Assembly (NCBI GenBank): GCA_033764875.1
Contig: JANRIO010000051.1
Span: 1 to 64,000, forward strand
Length of the DNA: 64,000 nucleotides
Direction: 5' to 3'
Source: AWTP1-13 sp033764875
GTDB lineage: Bacteria > Pseudomonadota > Alphaproteobacteria > Rhizobiales > Hyphomicrobiaceae
Part shown: positions 24,662 through 34,557 of the stretch, piece by piece
How the letters are laid out: every line of letters begins with the position of its first letter
Numbering within the stretch: the first letter of the stretch is position 1
The notes under the pieces: generated by a model
What the model was told of the DNA's origin: nothing
What the model saw: the letters and a program-made list of their open reading frames with translations, nothing else
The model's database searches: none
Made by a program: the position numbers and the translations under genes

Positions 24662-25444
24662 TCACGCCGTGTAGCGCCGCTCCGGGTCGAGGTGGTGCAG
24701 CGTCTCGAGCTCCTCCTTGCGCGGCGGCTCCGCGATCTCGAGCTTCTCGGCGAAGCGCAGCTTGAAGCCCGTGTTCTCCTGCACCTTCTCGCGCGTGATG
24801 CCGGCCTGCAGGGCGAGCACGGTCATCTCCCGCGTCTCCTCGTCGAAGCCCATCACGGCGAGGTCCGTCACGACGCGCCACATGCCGCCCTGCGGCAATC
24901 CGGAGTTCGCGCGGCTGTCGCCACCCTTGATCCAACCCGGCGACGTGATGAAATCCACCTTCTCCACGAACCGCCGCTTCTCGTGCTTCATGGCCACGAT
25001 CATGTTCGTGAGCGAGGAGATGTCGTTGCCCCCGCCCGTGCCGGGGAGCCTGACCTTGGGGGTCTTGGCGCCCCCGATGTAGGACGAGTTGAGATTTCCG
25101 TAGCGGTCGATCTGCGCTCCGCCCATGAAGCCGAGGTCGACGTAGCCCCGCTGCAGCAGCAACAGCACGTCGGTGATCGGCAGCACCATCGCCGCCCGCC
25201 GTGTGCAGCGCTGCTCGTTGGTCGAGGGGGGCAGCTCGCCCGCGACGATTTTCGGCCCGATCACGCCGCCCTCGAACAGGATCGTCAAATGCGGGCACGC
25301 GTGATGCTGCGCCAGCGTCGCGGCGAGCAGCGGCACGCCGATGCCGGCGAACACGGTCTGCCCGTCCCGCATCAGCCGGGCCGCGTTGATCGCGAGCAGC
25401 TCCGAGGCCGTGAACGTTCCGCTTCGCGCTTCGTGTCTAGTCAT
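24662..25444 (-). CDS. Class I CoA-transferase, beta subunit (IpdB/GctB-like)
   Basis: 260 residues from ATG 25444, overlapping the alpha-subunit stop by 8 bases. It has the beta-subunit fold of glutaconate-type CoA-transferases: IGVPLLAATLAQ, then ILFEGGVIGPK (region of the catalytic Glu in the family), GYVDLGFMGGAQIDRYGNLNSS and PGTGGGNDISSL. Related IpdAB proteins hydrolyse a ring in a steroid CoA ester instead of transferring CoA, so either reaction is possible. Substrate unknown. Confidence 0.85.
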   Translation of the reverse strand: MTRHEARSGTFTASELLAINAARLMRDGQTVFAGIGVPLLAATLAQHHACPHLTILFEGGVIGPKIVAGELPPSTNEQRCTRRAAMVLPITDVLLLLQRGYVDLGFMGGAQIDRYGNLNSSYIGGAKTPKVRLPGTGGGNDISSLTNMIVAMKHEKRRFVEKVDFITSPGWIKGGDSRANSGLPQGGMWRVVTDLAVMGFDEETREMTVLALQAGITREKVQENTGFKLRFAEKLEIAEPPRKEELETLHHLDPERRYTA

Positions 25445-26405
25445 TGTAGACGCTCCGTCCCCTGCGGCAGGCATCGAGCACGGCATCCATGCCGAGCTCG
25501 GTCAACATGTCGGTCCATGATTTCGGCCCGTAGACGTAGCGCGCGAGATAGTCCTGCATGCCCTTCACCGGATCCTTCGTCGTGATCTCGGCGTACTCGT
25601 CCATGTGCCCGAAGAACGGCTCGTAGGTGCCGTAGCACTCGTGCGGCGCCGCGCCCATCGGCACCTCGACCACGGCCTCCACCGTGATGAAGGGGATGCG
25701 CGTCTGGTCCGGCGTGCGCCGGATGTAGTCGCCCGAGACGATGCGCTCTGTCGTCAGGATCACGCGCTTGGCCGCCATAGCGAGATCGATGTCCATGAAC
25801 TGCAGCCCGTCGATCTGTGCGTTGCCGTAGGCGTCGCACCGCTGCACGTGGATCAGCGCCACGTCGGGGTTGAGCGCCGGCAACGCCACCACCCGCTCTC
25901 CCGTGAACGGGCAGGCGATGGTCTTGAAGTCCGCGCCCAGCTCCGCCGCGACATCGGAGCCCATCATCGAGCGCGACGGCATGAACGGGATGCCCATGGC
26001 GCCGGCGCGGTAGCGCAGGCCCATCGACATGTGGCTCCACTCCTCGAAGCGGGCGTGCCCGTTCTCCATGTGGTGGCGCATCACCTTCGACACGCCCCAG
26101 ATCAGGCCCTGGCTGAACCAGCTTGTGATGATGTGCTTGGTCGTGCCGGCGGCAAGCAACAGGTCGCTCTCGGTCGAGGCGATCGAGCGCGACACCACGA
26201 GGTCGCGCCGGCCGGCCCGCATCAGCGCCCACAGCATCGCGATCGGCGTGCGCGACATGTGGCAGCCGCCGATGGCGACATGCTCGCCGTCCCTGACGAG
26301 CCCGGCCGCGGCCTCGAGCGTCGTCACCTTCTCCCTGAGGCCGCGGTCGCGCGCCAGCGTCTCAGCGCGCAGGCTCGCGTAGGGTGTGACCAGTTCGCGC
26401 GTCAT
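25437..26405 (-). CDS. Class I CoA-transferase, alpha subunit (IpdA/GctA-like)
   Basis: 322 residues. Alpha-subunit features: DGEHVAIGGCHMSRTPIAML, RAGRRDLVVSRSIAS, and CDAYGNAQIDGLQFMDIDLA near the middle. It forms a heterodimer or heterotetramer with the overlapping beta subunit. The PLP enzyme gene ends 19 bases upstream, so the three genes are one unit under operator site 2. Family members act on glutaconate, 3-oxoadipate or ring-containing CoA esters. Confidence 0.88.
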   Translation of the reverse strand: MTRELVTPYASLRAETLARDRGLREKVTTLEAAAGLVRDGEHVAIGGCHMSRTPIAMLWALMRAGRRDLVVSRSIASTESDLLLAAGTTKHIITSWFSQGLIWGVSKVMRHHMENGHARFEEWSHMSMGLRYRAGAMGIPFMPSRSMMGSDVAAELGADFKTIACPFTGERVVALPALNPDVALIHVQRCDAYGNAQIDGLQFMDIDLAMAAKRVILTTERIVSGDYIRRTPDQTRIPFITVEAVVEVPMGAAPHECYGTYEPFFGHMDEYAEITTKDPVKGMQDYLARYVYGPKSWTDMLTELGMDAVLDACRRGRSVYND

Positions 26406-26424
26406 TCTGCTTGTGCCTCTCCGT

Positions 26425-27921
<1,497 letters not shown>

Positions 27922-27996
27922 TCGTGCTCCGCGTCAGGAGGTCGGCCGGGCGCGGCACGCGGGTGTGAGCATGTCGGACCGCCTCGCCAGGACCTA

Positions 27997-28016
27997 TTGT
28001 CCTATATTTAGTACCA
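27997..28016. promoter_or_regulatory. Operator site 2 (upstream of the PLP/CoA-transferase unit)
   Basis: TTGTCCTA-TATT-TAGTACCA, the second copy of the TKGTNCYA-N4-TAGWACMA palindrome. It lies 75 bases upstream of the PLP-enzyme start (27921) and 24 bases past the end of fbiC. An outer GGACC (27990-27994) / GGTCC (28021-28025) pair makes the dyad longer here. TTGATC on the minus strand about 20 bases upstream is a possible -35 box. Confidence 0.7.
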
Positions 28017-28040
28017 GTATGGTCCGGACGCGCCCCGGGA

Positions 28041-30530
28041 TCAACGGGCTCGCTCGCCTATTCCATGGGCAATCGTTTGTGGGAGCCGCTCAATCCGGGG
28101 GCCGGCCTCGGCCGGTGCAGGGGACGGGCATCCGGCGGGCGGCGCGCCGTAGGCCGTGGATCGCTGCCGTGGTATGCGCCCGCGGGCCAAGATCAGCGCC
28201 TGCATGTCGCTGGCGCTCACCTCCTGGCCGTGGGCGGCCCCCGCCGCGCGGGTGATGGATTCGTCCATCAGCACCCCGCCCATGTCGTTGGCTCCGGCGT
28301 CGAGGGTGAGCGCGGCGCCCTCGGGCCCCAGCTTCACCCAGGAGGCCTGGATGTTCGCGATCACCGGGTCGAGCACCAGCCGCCCCACGGCGTGCATCAG
28401 GATCGCCTCCCGGAAGGTCGGCCCCCGGCGCGCGCGGCCCTTGAGGTAGATCGGCGCCTCCATCGGCACGAAGGCCAGCGGCACGAGCTCTGTGAAGCCG
28501 CCGGTCCGCTCCTGCTGCCGGCGGATGCGCAGCAGGTGCCGCGCCCAGTGCCGGTAGCCGTCGACGTGGCCGAACATGATCGTCGCCGTGCTCTTGAGGC
28601 CCACAGCGTGCGCCGCCTCCATCACCGCGAACCACTGCTCGGTGGTGATCTTGTCCGGGCACAGCACGGCGCGCACCTCGTCGTCGAGGATCTCGGCGGC
28701 GGTGCCGGGCAGGCTCGAGAGCCCCGCATCCTTGAGCCGCAGCAGGTACTCCTTGAGCGGCAGGCCGAGCGTTTCGGCGCCGTGCGTGATCTCGAGCGGC
28801 GAGAACGCGTGCACGTGCATGTCCGGCGACACGGATTTCACCGTGCGCGCGATGGCAAGATAGGTCTCGCCCGTATAGCCCGGCTTGATGCCGCCCTGCA
28901 GGCACACCTCGCTGCCGCCCCGCAGCCAGGCCTCCCGTGTGCGCTGGGCGATCTCCTCGAGCGCCAGGTCGTAGGGCTTCTCCCGGTTGCCCAGGCTGTG
29001 CCGTCCCTTTGAGAAGGCGCAGAAGCCGCAGCCGTACGTGCACACGTTGGTGTAGTTGATGTTGCGGTTGACGACGTAGGTGACCGTGTCGCCGACGCGC
29101 CTCTGCCTCAGTCGGTCGGCCGCCTGGCACAGCGCGGCGAAGTCGGCGCCGCGCGCATCGAACAGCGCCGCCACCTCCGCCTCCGCCAGCGTCTGCCCGC
29201 TCTCGATCCTGTCGATGGCCGCCGCGATCGGCGCCGAGACGCCTGTCGGCGTCGCAGTGCCCTCGATGGCCGCGACGCAGCGCCTGGGAAGCTCCGCCAG
29301 CGCTCCCGCCGTCCAGCCGTCCTCCCGAGCGAGCCCCGCCCCGTCGGAGAGCTTCAGGAGTGCCGGCAGCACCTTGCCGTCGACCCAGGGCGAGGCGAGC
29401 TGGGCTTTCGCGCGCCGCCCCTCCGGCGGGCCCTCCGGCACGCTGATCTGCGGCCTGTAGGAGGGGTAGAGGGCGAGCCGTTCGACGAGGCTGCGGCCGG
29501 CCCGTTCCGTCGCCGCGCGCAGCGCCTCCAGATGCGGCCACGGCGCCTCCGGATTGACGTGGTCGGGCGTGACGGGCGAGACGCCGCCCCAGTCGTTGAT
29601 GCCGGCCTCGACGAGGGCCTCCAGCGCGCCCGGCTGCAGGTTGGGCGGCGCCTGTACCGTCACGCTGCCGAGCAGCAGGCGCGCCATCGCGATGGTCCAC
29701 ACGTGATCGTCGAGATCCGGCTCGCTCGCGGCAGCCATCCGTGTGTCGCTCTTGGCGCGGAAGTTCTGGATGATCACCTCTTGGATATGCCCGTGGCGCT
29801 CGTGTGCGCTGCGGATGGCCAGCAGCGCCTCGATCCGCTCCCGCCGCGTCTCGCCGATGCCGATCAGGAGGCCCGTGGTGAACGGCACCTTGGCCCGGCC
29901 GGCGGCCTCGAGCACCGCGAGCCGCACCGCCGGCGCCTTGTCCGGCGAGCCGTAGTGCGGCCCGCCCTTCTGCGACAGCCTTTCCGATGTCGTCTCGAGC
30001 ATCATGCCCTGCGACACCGACACCGCCCTCAAGCGCCTGAGCCACGTTTCGTCGAGCACGCCCGGATTGAGATGCGGCAGCAGCCCCGTCTCCTTCAGCA
30101 CCAGCGCCGCCATCGCCTCCAGGTAGTCGAGTGTGGTGGCGAAGCCGAGCTCCGCAAGCGCCGTGCGGGCTGCCGCATAGCGCGCCTCGGGCTGGTCGCC
30201 GAGCGTGAACAGCGCCTCCTTGCAGCCGGCAGCCGCACCCGCCCGCGCGATGGCGAGAACATCGTCGGGCGACAGATAGTGAGGAGCCTCCTTGGAAGGC
30301 GCGCGCGCAAAGGTGCAGTACGCGCACACGTCCCGGCACAGCCGGGTCAGCGGGATGAACACCTTGCGCGAGTAGCTGACACGGGCGCCGTGGTGCCCGA
30401 GCGTCAGCCTTTGGGCAGCCTCCGTGAGCGCTCGCGTGTCTCGGCACTCGGCGAGATGGAGTGCATCGGCCTCGGCGATGCGACGGCCGGCGAGGGCATC
30501 GGCGATGATGGGGGCGAAACCGTCTGTCAC
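28041..30530 (-). CDS. fbiC: FO synthase, CofG-CofH fusion (FbiC)
   Basis: 829 residues from GTG 30530, which overlaps the cofC stop by four bases. Two radical-SAM modules are visible. The first has CRDVCAYC (C65, C69, C72) as in CofG. The second has CTYGCGFC (C497, C501, C504) as in CofH. Together they make the deazaflavin FO from a pyrimidine intermediate and tyrosine using SAM and [4Fe-4S] clusters. The fused form is the one known from actinobacteria and some proteobacteria. It is the last gene of the pxpA-npdG-cofE-cofD-cofC-fbiC unit. Confidence 0.95.
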   Translation of the reverse strand: MTDGFAPIIADALAGRRIAEADALHLAECRDTRALTEAAQRLTLGHHGARVSYSRKVFIPLTRLCRDVCAYCTFARAPSKEAPHYLSPDDVLAIARAGAAAGCKEALFTLGDQPEARYAAARTALAELGFATTLDYLEAMAALVLKETGLLPHLNPGVLDETWLRRLRAVSVSQGMMLETTSERLSQKGGPHYGSPDKAPAVRLAVLEAAGRAKVPFTTGLLIGIGETRRERIEALLAIRSAHERHGHIQEVIIQNFRAKSDTRMAAASEPDLDDHVWTIAMARLLLGSVTVQAPPNLQPGALEALVEAGINDWGGVSPVTPDHVNPEAPWPHLEALRAATERAGRSLVERLALYPSYRPQISVPEGPPEGRRAKAQLASPWVDGKVLPALLKLSDGAGLAREDGWTAGALAELPRRCVAAIEGTATPTGVSAPIAAAIDRIESGQTLAEAEVAALFDARGADFAALCQAADRLRQRRVGDTVTYVVNRNINYTNVCTYGCGFCAFSKGRHSLGNREKPYDLALEEIAQRTREAWLRGGSEVCLQGGIKPGYTGETYLAIARTVKSVSPDMHVHAFSPLEITHGAETLGLPLKEYLLRLKDAGLSSLPGTAAEILDDEVRAVLCPDKITTEQWFAVMEAAHAVGLKSTATIMFGHVDGYRHWARHLLRIRRQQERTGGFTELVPLAFVPMEAPIYLKGRARRGPTFREAILMHAVGRLVLDPVIANIQASWVKLGPEGAALTLDAGANDMGGVLMDESITRAAGAAHGQEVSASDMQALILARGRIPRQRSTAYGAPPAGCPSPAPAEAGPRIERLPQTIAHGIGERAR

Positions 30531-31189
30531 TGCGTCAGGATCTCCGTGCCGGTTGGCAGCTTTGGCTCCTCGAGGAACGAATAGCGGTCGAGGCCCTTGA
30601 GGTGGCCGAGATCTCCCGGCCTGTCCATGTCGTGCGCGAGGCTCGCCAGATGCACGACGCGCACGTCGATCTTGCGGGCCAGCGCCTGCGCGAGGTGCGC
30701 CAGGAAGCTGCCGGGTCCGAAGGCCGGCGCCAGCGCGAGCGGCGGCGAGATGAGGAGGGCATTGGTGCCGTCGCCGTCGGCCGCCGGCACCATCGCGAGT
30801 TGCGGCGTCCGCGAGCCCAGTGCCAGGCCGACGAGCTGTGCGATGTCTGCGGCCGTGGCCAGCGGCAGGTCCGCGGGCAGCACCAGGGCCGCGGCATGTC
30901 CCGCCGCCTGCGCCGCCTCGAGCCCGCGGGTCACCCCCGCATTGAGGCCGCTCGCGCTGGGCTCGGCCAGAACCTCCGCGCCCCGGGTCATCGCGTAGGC
31001 GGCGACATCCTGGTCTGCAGTCACGACGAGGACGCGGGAGATCCGCGGCGCCCCCTTGAGCGCTGCGATGACGTCGGCCAGCATTTGCAGCACCAGCCGC
31101 CTGCGCTGCTCGGGGGAGAGCGCGACCCTGAGCCGTCCCTTGGACTGCGCCAGCGGCTTCACCGGCACCACCGCCACAATTCCCCTCAT
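30527..31189 (-). CDS. cofC: Phospholactate-type guanylyltransferase (CofC/FbiD)
   Basis: 220 residues from ATG 31189, overlapping the cofD stop by four bases. MobA-like nucleotidyltransferase fold with VVPVKPLAQSKGRL at the start, LVVTADQDVAAYA, LVLPADLPLATAADI and GDGTNALLISPP. It activates a three-carbon phospho-acid with GTP to form the side chain of F420. Whether it uses 2-phospholactate, phosphoenolpyruvate or 3-phosphoglycerate cannot be read from sequence by eye. Confidence 0.93.
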   Translation of the reverse strand: MRGIVAVVPVKPLAQSKGRLRVALSPEQRRRLVLQMLADVIAALKGAPRISRVLVVTADQDVAAYAMTRGAEVLAEPSASGLNAGVTRGLEAAQAAGHAAALVLPADLPLATAADIAQLVGLALGSRTPQLAMVPAADGDGTNALLISPPLALAPAFGPGSFLAHLAQALARKIDVRVVHLASLAHDMDRPGDLGHLKGLDRYSFLEEPKLPTGTEILTQ

Positions 31190-32133
31190 GCGCGCCTCGC
31201 TGCGAGCTTTTGGCAGAAGGCGACACAGACGCGCGCCAGCGCGACGCGGTCGTCGAGGCTGCGCATGAGGGTCTGCGCCGTCTCGACCGCGACGCCGATC
31301 CGCGGCGCCAGGCCCTCGTCCTGCCGGTCGAGCACGAAGCCGTCGATCAGGCCCTCGTAGTGTTGCGCCACGGCCGCCGCCTCGATGGCGAGGCCCAGCT
31401 CGCCCATGATCTTCGCCGTTGGCCCCTTCACGGCCTTGCCCGCGATGATCGGCGTCACGGCGATCCTGGGCGCCCGCGCCGTGGCCAGCGCGTCGCGCAG
31501 CCCCGGGATGGCCAGCATCGGATCGATGCTGAGCCACGGGTTCGACGGGCAGATGATGATGCCGGCGAGATCCCGATCGCACAGCGCTGCACGCGCTTGC
31601 TCCGTCAGGCGCGCGGTCTCGGCGCCCTCAAATCGGAGCCCTCGCACCACAGGCTGGCATTGCCGGCGCACGAAGTAGTCCTGGAAGCCCAGCGCGCCCT
31701 CGTCCGTCTCCACGATCGTGCTGACCGGCTCCTCCGCGGCCGGCAGCACGCGTGCGCGGATGCCGAGCCGGACGGCCGCGTCCGCGGTGATGGCGGTGAG
31801 CGTCTCGCCCGCCCTGAGGCGGCGCGTGCGCTCCACGTGCATCGCCAGGTCGCCGTCGCCGAGCTTGAACCACTGCGGTCCGCCGAGCGTCTCGAGCGCG
31901 TGCATGAACGTCCATGTCTCGTTCCGCCGCCCCCAGCCGGTTTCGGTGTTGACGACATCGGCCAGCGTATAGAGCGTCGTGTCGATGTCGGGCGAGATGC
32001 GGAGGCCCAGGTGCTCGAAGTCGTCGCCGGTGTTGACGATGACGCTGAGCCGGTCGCCGAGCAGGTGCGCAAGCCCGAGCGACAGCTTCGCGCCGCCCAC
32101 ACCGCCCGACAGCGCCACGTAGCGCCCGCTCAT
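31186..32133 (-). CDS. cofD: 2-phospho-L-lactate transferase (CofD/FbiA)
   Basis: 315 residues from ATG 32133. N-terminal LSGGVGGAKLSLGL and IVNTGDDFEHLGL, and IIICPSNPWLSIDPML in the middle, are hallmarks of CofD. It joins the activated phospho-acid to FO to give F420-0 or dehydro-F420-0. Four-base overlaps with cofE (upstream) and cofC (downstream) indicate coupled translation. Confidence 0.95.
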   Translation of the reverse strand: MSGRYVALSGGVGGAKLSLGLAHLLGDRLSVIVNTGDDFEHLGLRISPDIDTTLYTLADVVNTETGWGRRNETWTFMHALETLGGPQWFKLGDGDLAMHVERTRRLRAGETLTAITADAAVRLGIRARVLPAAEEPVSTIVETDEGALGFQDYFVRRQCQPVVRGLRFEGAETARLTEQARAALCDRDLAGIIICPSNPWLSIDPMLAIPGLRDALATARAPRIAVTPIIAGKAVKGPTAKIMGELGLAIEAAAVAQHYEGLIDGFVLDRQDEGLAPRIGVAVETAQTLMRSLDDRVALARVCVAFCQKLAARRA

Positions 32134-32900
32134 CGGAAGAGATCCATGTGCTTCGGCCTGATCAGGTCGCGGGCAGGCCGCGGCGCGGCGCGCGCAGCAA
32201 AGCCGCGCACGAGCGCGGCCGGGCACCCCTCCGCGCCCTCCCCCATGGCGAGCACGGCTGCCGCGGCGATGGCATCCGCGACGGCGACCTCCGTCACCTC
32301 GAGCCGCCGACCCGTGCGGTCGTTCTCGCCGCGTCTGTCCCAGAGCGACGGCAGCCCTGCGGCTCCGATGGCGATGCCCACCGTGCCGAGCCGCCACGGC
32401 CGGCCCGCGCTGTCCGAGATGACGACGCCGAGATCGCAGCCGTGCTGGGCTTCGAGCCGCGCCTTGAGCCGCTGTGCCGATCCGTCCGGATCCTCCGGCA
32501 GCAGCAGCACGCGCCGGCCCTGGTCGCTTCTGGCGAGGTTGGACTGGTCGATGCCGGCGTTGGCCAGGATCAGCCCGCCGTGCGTCTCGACGATGATGAC
32601 GTGCGGGCTCGCTCTCACCACCTCGCGCGCCTGCCCCAGGATCACCTCGACGAGCCGCGCGTCCTTGCCCGTGAGCTGGGCAAGCTCGAGCGCCCGCGCG
32701 CCTGGCGTGACGCTGGAAAGCTCGACGAAGCGGCCCTCCGCCTTCGACACGATCTTGCTGGTGACGACGATCGTGTCGCCGCTGCCGGGTCGCAGGTGCG
32801 ACGCCTCAAGTGCCGCAACGACGAGGGCGGCGACGTCGTCGCCCGGCGCGACCTCGGGAAAGTGCGCCAACGGCCAGATGCTGATTGGCTCCGCGCTCAC
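32130..32900 (-). CDS. cofE: F420-0:gamma-glutamyl ligase (CofE)
   Basis: 256 residues from GTG 32900. It has the CofE core: VVTSKIVSKAEGRFVEL, IIVETHGGLILANAGIDQSN, LLPEDPDGSAQRL and VVISDSAGRPWRLGTVGIAIG. It adds the glutamate tail to F420-0 with GTP. The protein ends after the ligase domain and lacks the FMN/nitroreductase half found in actinobacterial FbiB. No separate dehydro-F420 reductase is evident in this window. Confidence 0.94.
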   Translation of the reverse strand: MSAEPISIWPLAHFPEVAPGDDVAALVVAALEASHLRPGSGDTIVVTSKIVSKAEGRFVELSSVTPGARALELAQLTGKDARLVEVILGQAREVVRASPHVIIVETHGGLILANAGIDQSNLARSDQGRRVLLLPEDPDGSAQRLKARLEAQHGCDLGVVISDSAGRPWRLGTVGIAIGAAGLPSLWDRRGENDRTGRRLEVTEVAVADAIAAAAVLAMGEGAEGCPAALVRGFAARAAPRPARDLIRPKHMDLFR

Positions 32901-32939
32901 CCGCGTCCCCTGAGCTTGCCGCCGAGGCGGCGCCTGCGG

Positions 32940-33611
32940 CTAGACCTTGATGCTCGTGATGCGCAGCCCCGCGCCGTCTGCCTTGTAGTTGCGGTTGATG
33001 CCGATCAGCACGCTGGTCATGGCCTCCGCCGCGATCGAGTTCGCGAGCGGTCCGGCGTGCACGCCGCGCAGGCCGGCCGCGGTGGCGATGGCGATGGCGA
33101 CGTCGCGGTCCTTCGGCTCGTCGCCGAACACCAGCACGTCGCAGTCGATGCTCGCGTCGGTGGCGAGCTTGTGCGCGGCGACGTTGTGAAAGCCCGACAC
33201 CACCCGCACGCCGGACCCCAGCCGCTGCTGCGCCGCAAGTGCCGCCGAGTGCTCGGCCGGCACGTTCACGCGTGCGACCTTCGGCGGCGCCAGCGGCACC
33301 GTGCAATCGACGACGAGCTTGCCTGCGACGTGCGGCTTGATCTCTGCGAGGATCTCGGCCTGGCTGCCCCACGGCACCGTCACGACCGCAACGGTGGCGG
33401 CTGCTGCGGCGTCCGCATTGGTCATGCCGCGCGCCGGCGGCGCTCCGGCCGGCACTTTGAGCGTCTGCGCCGCAGCCTGGGCCTTGTCGGCGGTCCGCGA
33501 GCCGATGATCACCGTCTTGCCGGCAGCTGCCAGGCGTTGCGCAAGGCCGGAGCCCAGCGCTCCCGTCCCGCCGATCACGGCGATCACCTGCCCGTTCAAG
33601 ACATCGTCCAC
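32940..33611 (-). CDS. npdG: F420H2:NADP oxidoreductase-like (NpdG)
   Basis: 223 residues from GTG 33611, 8 bases after AGGAG. Dinucleotide-binding N-terminus VIAVIGGTGALGSGLAQRLA, then IIGSRTADKAQAAAQ (an Arg-containing loop that fits NADP), VVDCTVPLAPP and GFHNVAAHKL. Matches NpdG/Fno, which passes electrons between NADPH and F420. It would supply F420H2 to the LLM enzyme. It lies between pxpA (32 bases upstream) and cofE (39 bases downstream). Confidence 0.9.
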   Translation of the reverse strand: MDDVLNGQVIAVIGGTGALGSGLAQRLAAAGKTVIIGSRTADKAQAAAQTLKVPAGAPPARGMTNADAAAAATVAVVTVPWGSQAEILAEIKPHVAGKLVVDCTVPLAPPKVARVNVPAEHSAALAAQQRLGSGVRVVSGFHNVAAHKLATDASIDCDVLVFGDEPKDRDVAIAIATAAGLRGVHAGPLANSIAAEAMTSVLIGINRNYKADGAGLRITSIKV

Positions 33612-33643
33612 GTCGCAGCTCCTGCTGTTGCTTCGATTCTGTC

Positions 33644-34417
33644 TCAGAGTCCGAGCTCGGGGATCGGCACCACGGCGATGCCGTTGGCCTCGAGCGTCTC
33701 GCGGATGCCGCGTGCGACCGCCACGCCGGTCGCCTCGTCGCCGTGCACGCACAGCGTGTCGACCTTCACCTTGATGACCTTGCCGGACATGGCGACGATC
33801 TCGCCGTCGCGCACCATGCGCAGCGCGGCCTCGCCGGCCTGCTTGGCATCCTTGATCACGGTGTTGGGGATCGTCCGCGAGGCCAGGTTGCCGTTGTCGT
33901 CGTAGCGGCGGTCCGGAAAGCCTTCCAGCGCCAGCCGCAGGCCGAGCGTCTTCGCCGCCTTCTCCATCTCCGAGCCCGACAGCGCGACGTAGATGAGGTC
34001 CCTGTCGACGGTCTTGATGGCGCGCCCGATGGCCATCGCGTAGCCCTCGTCCTCCGCCGCCATGTTGTTGAGCGCCCCGTGTGCCTTCAAATGCGTCACC
34101 TTGAGGCCGGCATAGGCAGCCATCGCCTGCAGCGCACCGATCTGGTAGGCGATCATGTACTCGAGGTCCTGCGCCTTCATCTGGATGCGGCGGCGGCCGA
34201 AGCCCCAGAGGTCGTTGAATCCGGGATGCACGCCGACGCTGACGCCGAGTTCCTTAGCCATCATGCACAGCCGATGCATGGTGTTGGGATCGCCCGCATG
34301 GAAGCCGCAGGCGACGCTCGCCGACTTGATGATCCTCATCAGATCGCTGTCATTGCCGATATCGTAGGCACCCCAGCCCTCGGCAATGTCGGCATTGAGG
34401 TTGATTTTCGTCGCCAT
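33644..34417 (-). CDS. pxpA: 5-oxoprolinase subunit A (PxpA, LamB/YcsF family)
   Basis: 257 residues from ATG 34417. LamB/YcsF family signatures: INLNADIAEGWGAYDIGND, SASVACGFHAGDPNTM, GVHPGFNDLWGFGRRRI and KVTHLKAHGALNNMA. With PxpB and PxpC it hydrolyses 5-oxoproline using ATP. Here it is transcribed away from pxpB/pxpC and heads the F420 gene unit, which is unusual. A homologous complex acting on another lactam or cyclic amide is plausible. Confidence 0.92.
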   Translation of the reverse strand: MATKINLNADIAEGWGAYDIGNDSDLMRIIKSASVACGFHAGDPNTMHRLCMMAKELGVSVGVHPGFNDLWGFGRRRIQMKAQDLEYMIAYQIGALQAMAAYAGLKVTHLKAHGALNNMAAEDEGYAMAIGRAIKTVDRDLIYVALSGSEMEKAAKTLGLRLALEGFPDRRYDDNGNLASRTIPNTVIKDAKQAGEAALRMVRDGEIVAMSGKVIKVKVDTLCVHGDEATGVAVARGIRETLEANGIAVVPIPELGL

Positions 34418-34458
34418 GGCATATTCCCACTTTTCTTGGCGGCTGCTTCGTTCCAAAT

Positions 34459-34478
34459 TGGTGCTATCTATAGAACAA
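34459..34478. promoter_or_regulatory. Operator site 3 (between divergent pxpA and pxpB)
   Basis: TGGTGCTA-TCTA-TAGAACAA, the third copy of TKGTNCYA-N4-TAGWACMA. It is 41 bases upstream of pxpA and 79 bases upstream of pxpB. A minus-strand candidate promoter TTGCCA (34492-34497), 17 bases, TCTATA (34469-34474) overlaps it exactly as at site 1. One site could therefore control both the F420/pxpA unit and the pxpB-pxpC-gntR-hydroxylase unit. Confidence 0.75.
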
Positions 34479-34557
34479 CCTCGCGATCCCGTGGCAAGAG
34501 CTTTTGCTGAGACCCTCGCCTGCGCAAATGACGAACGCTAGCCCAAGCGATGGGTCC

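Noticed and set aside
28041..31226. A 1061-residue form of FbiC
   Set aside because: The extra 232 N-terminal residues are antisense-like low-complexity sequence over cofC; GTG 30530 overlaps the cofC stop and gives the normal FbiC size.
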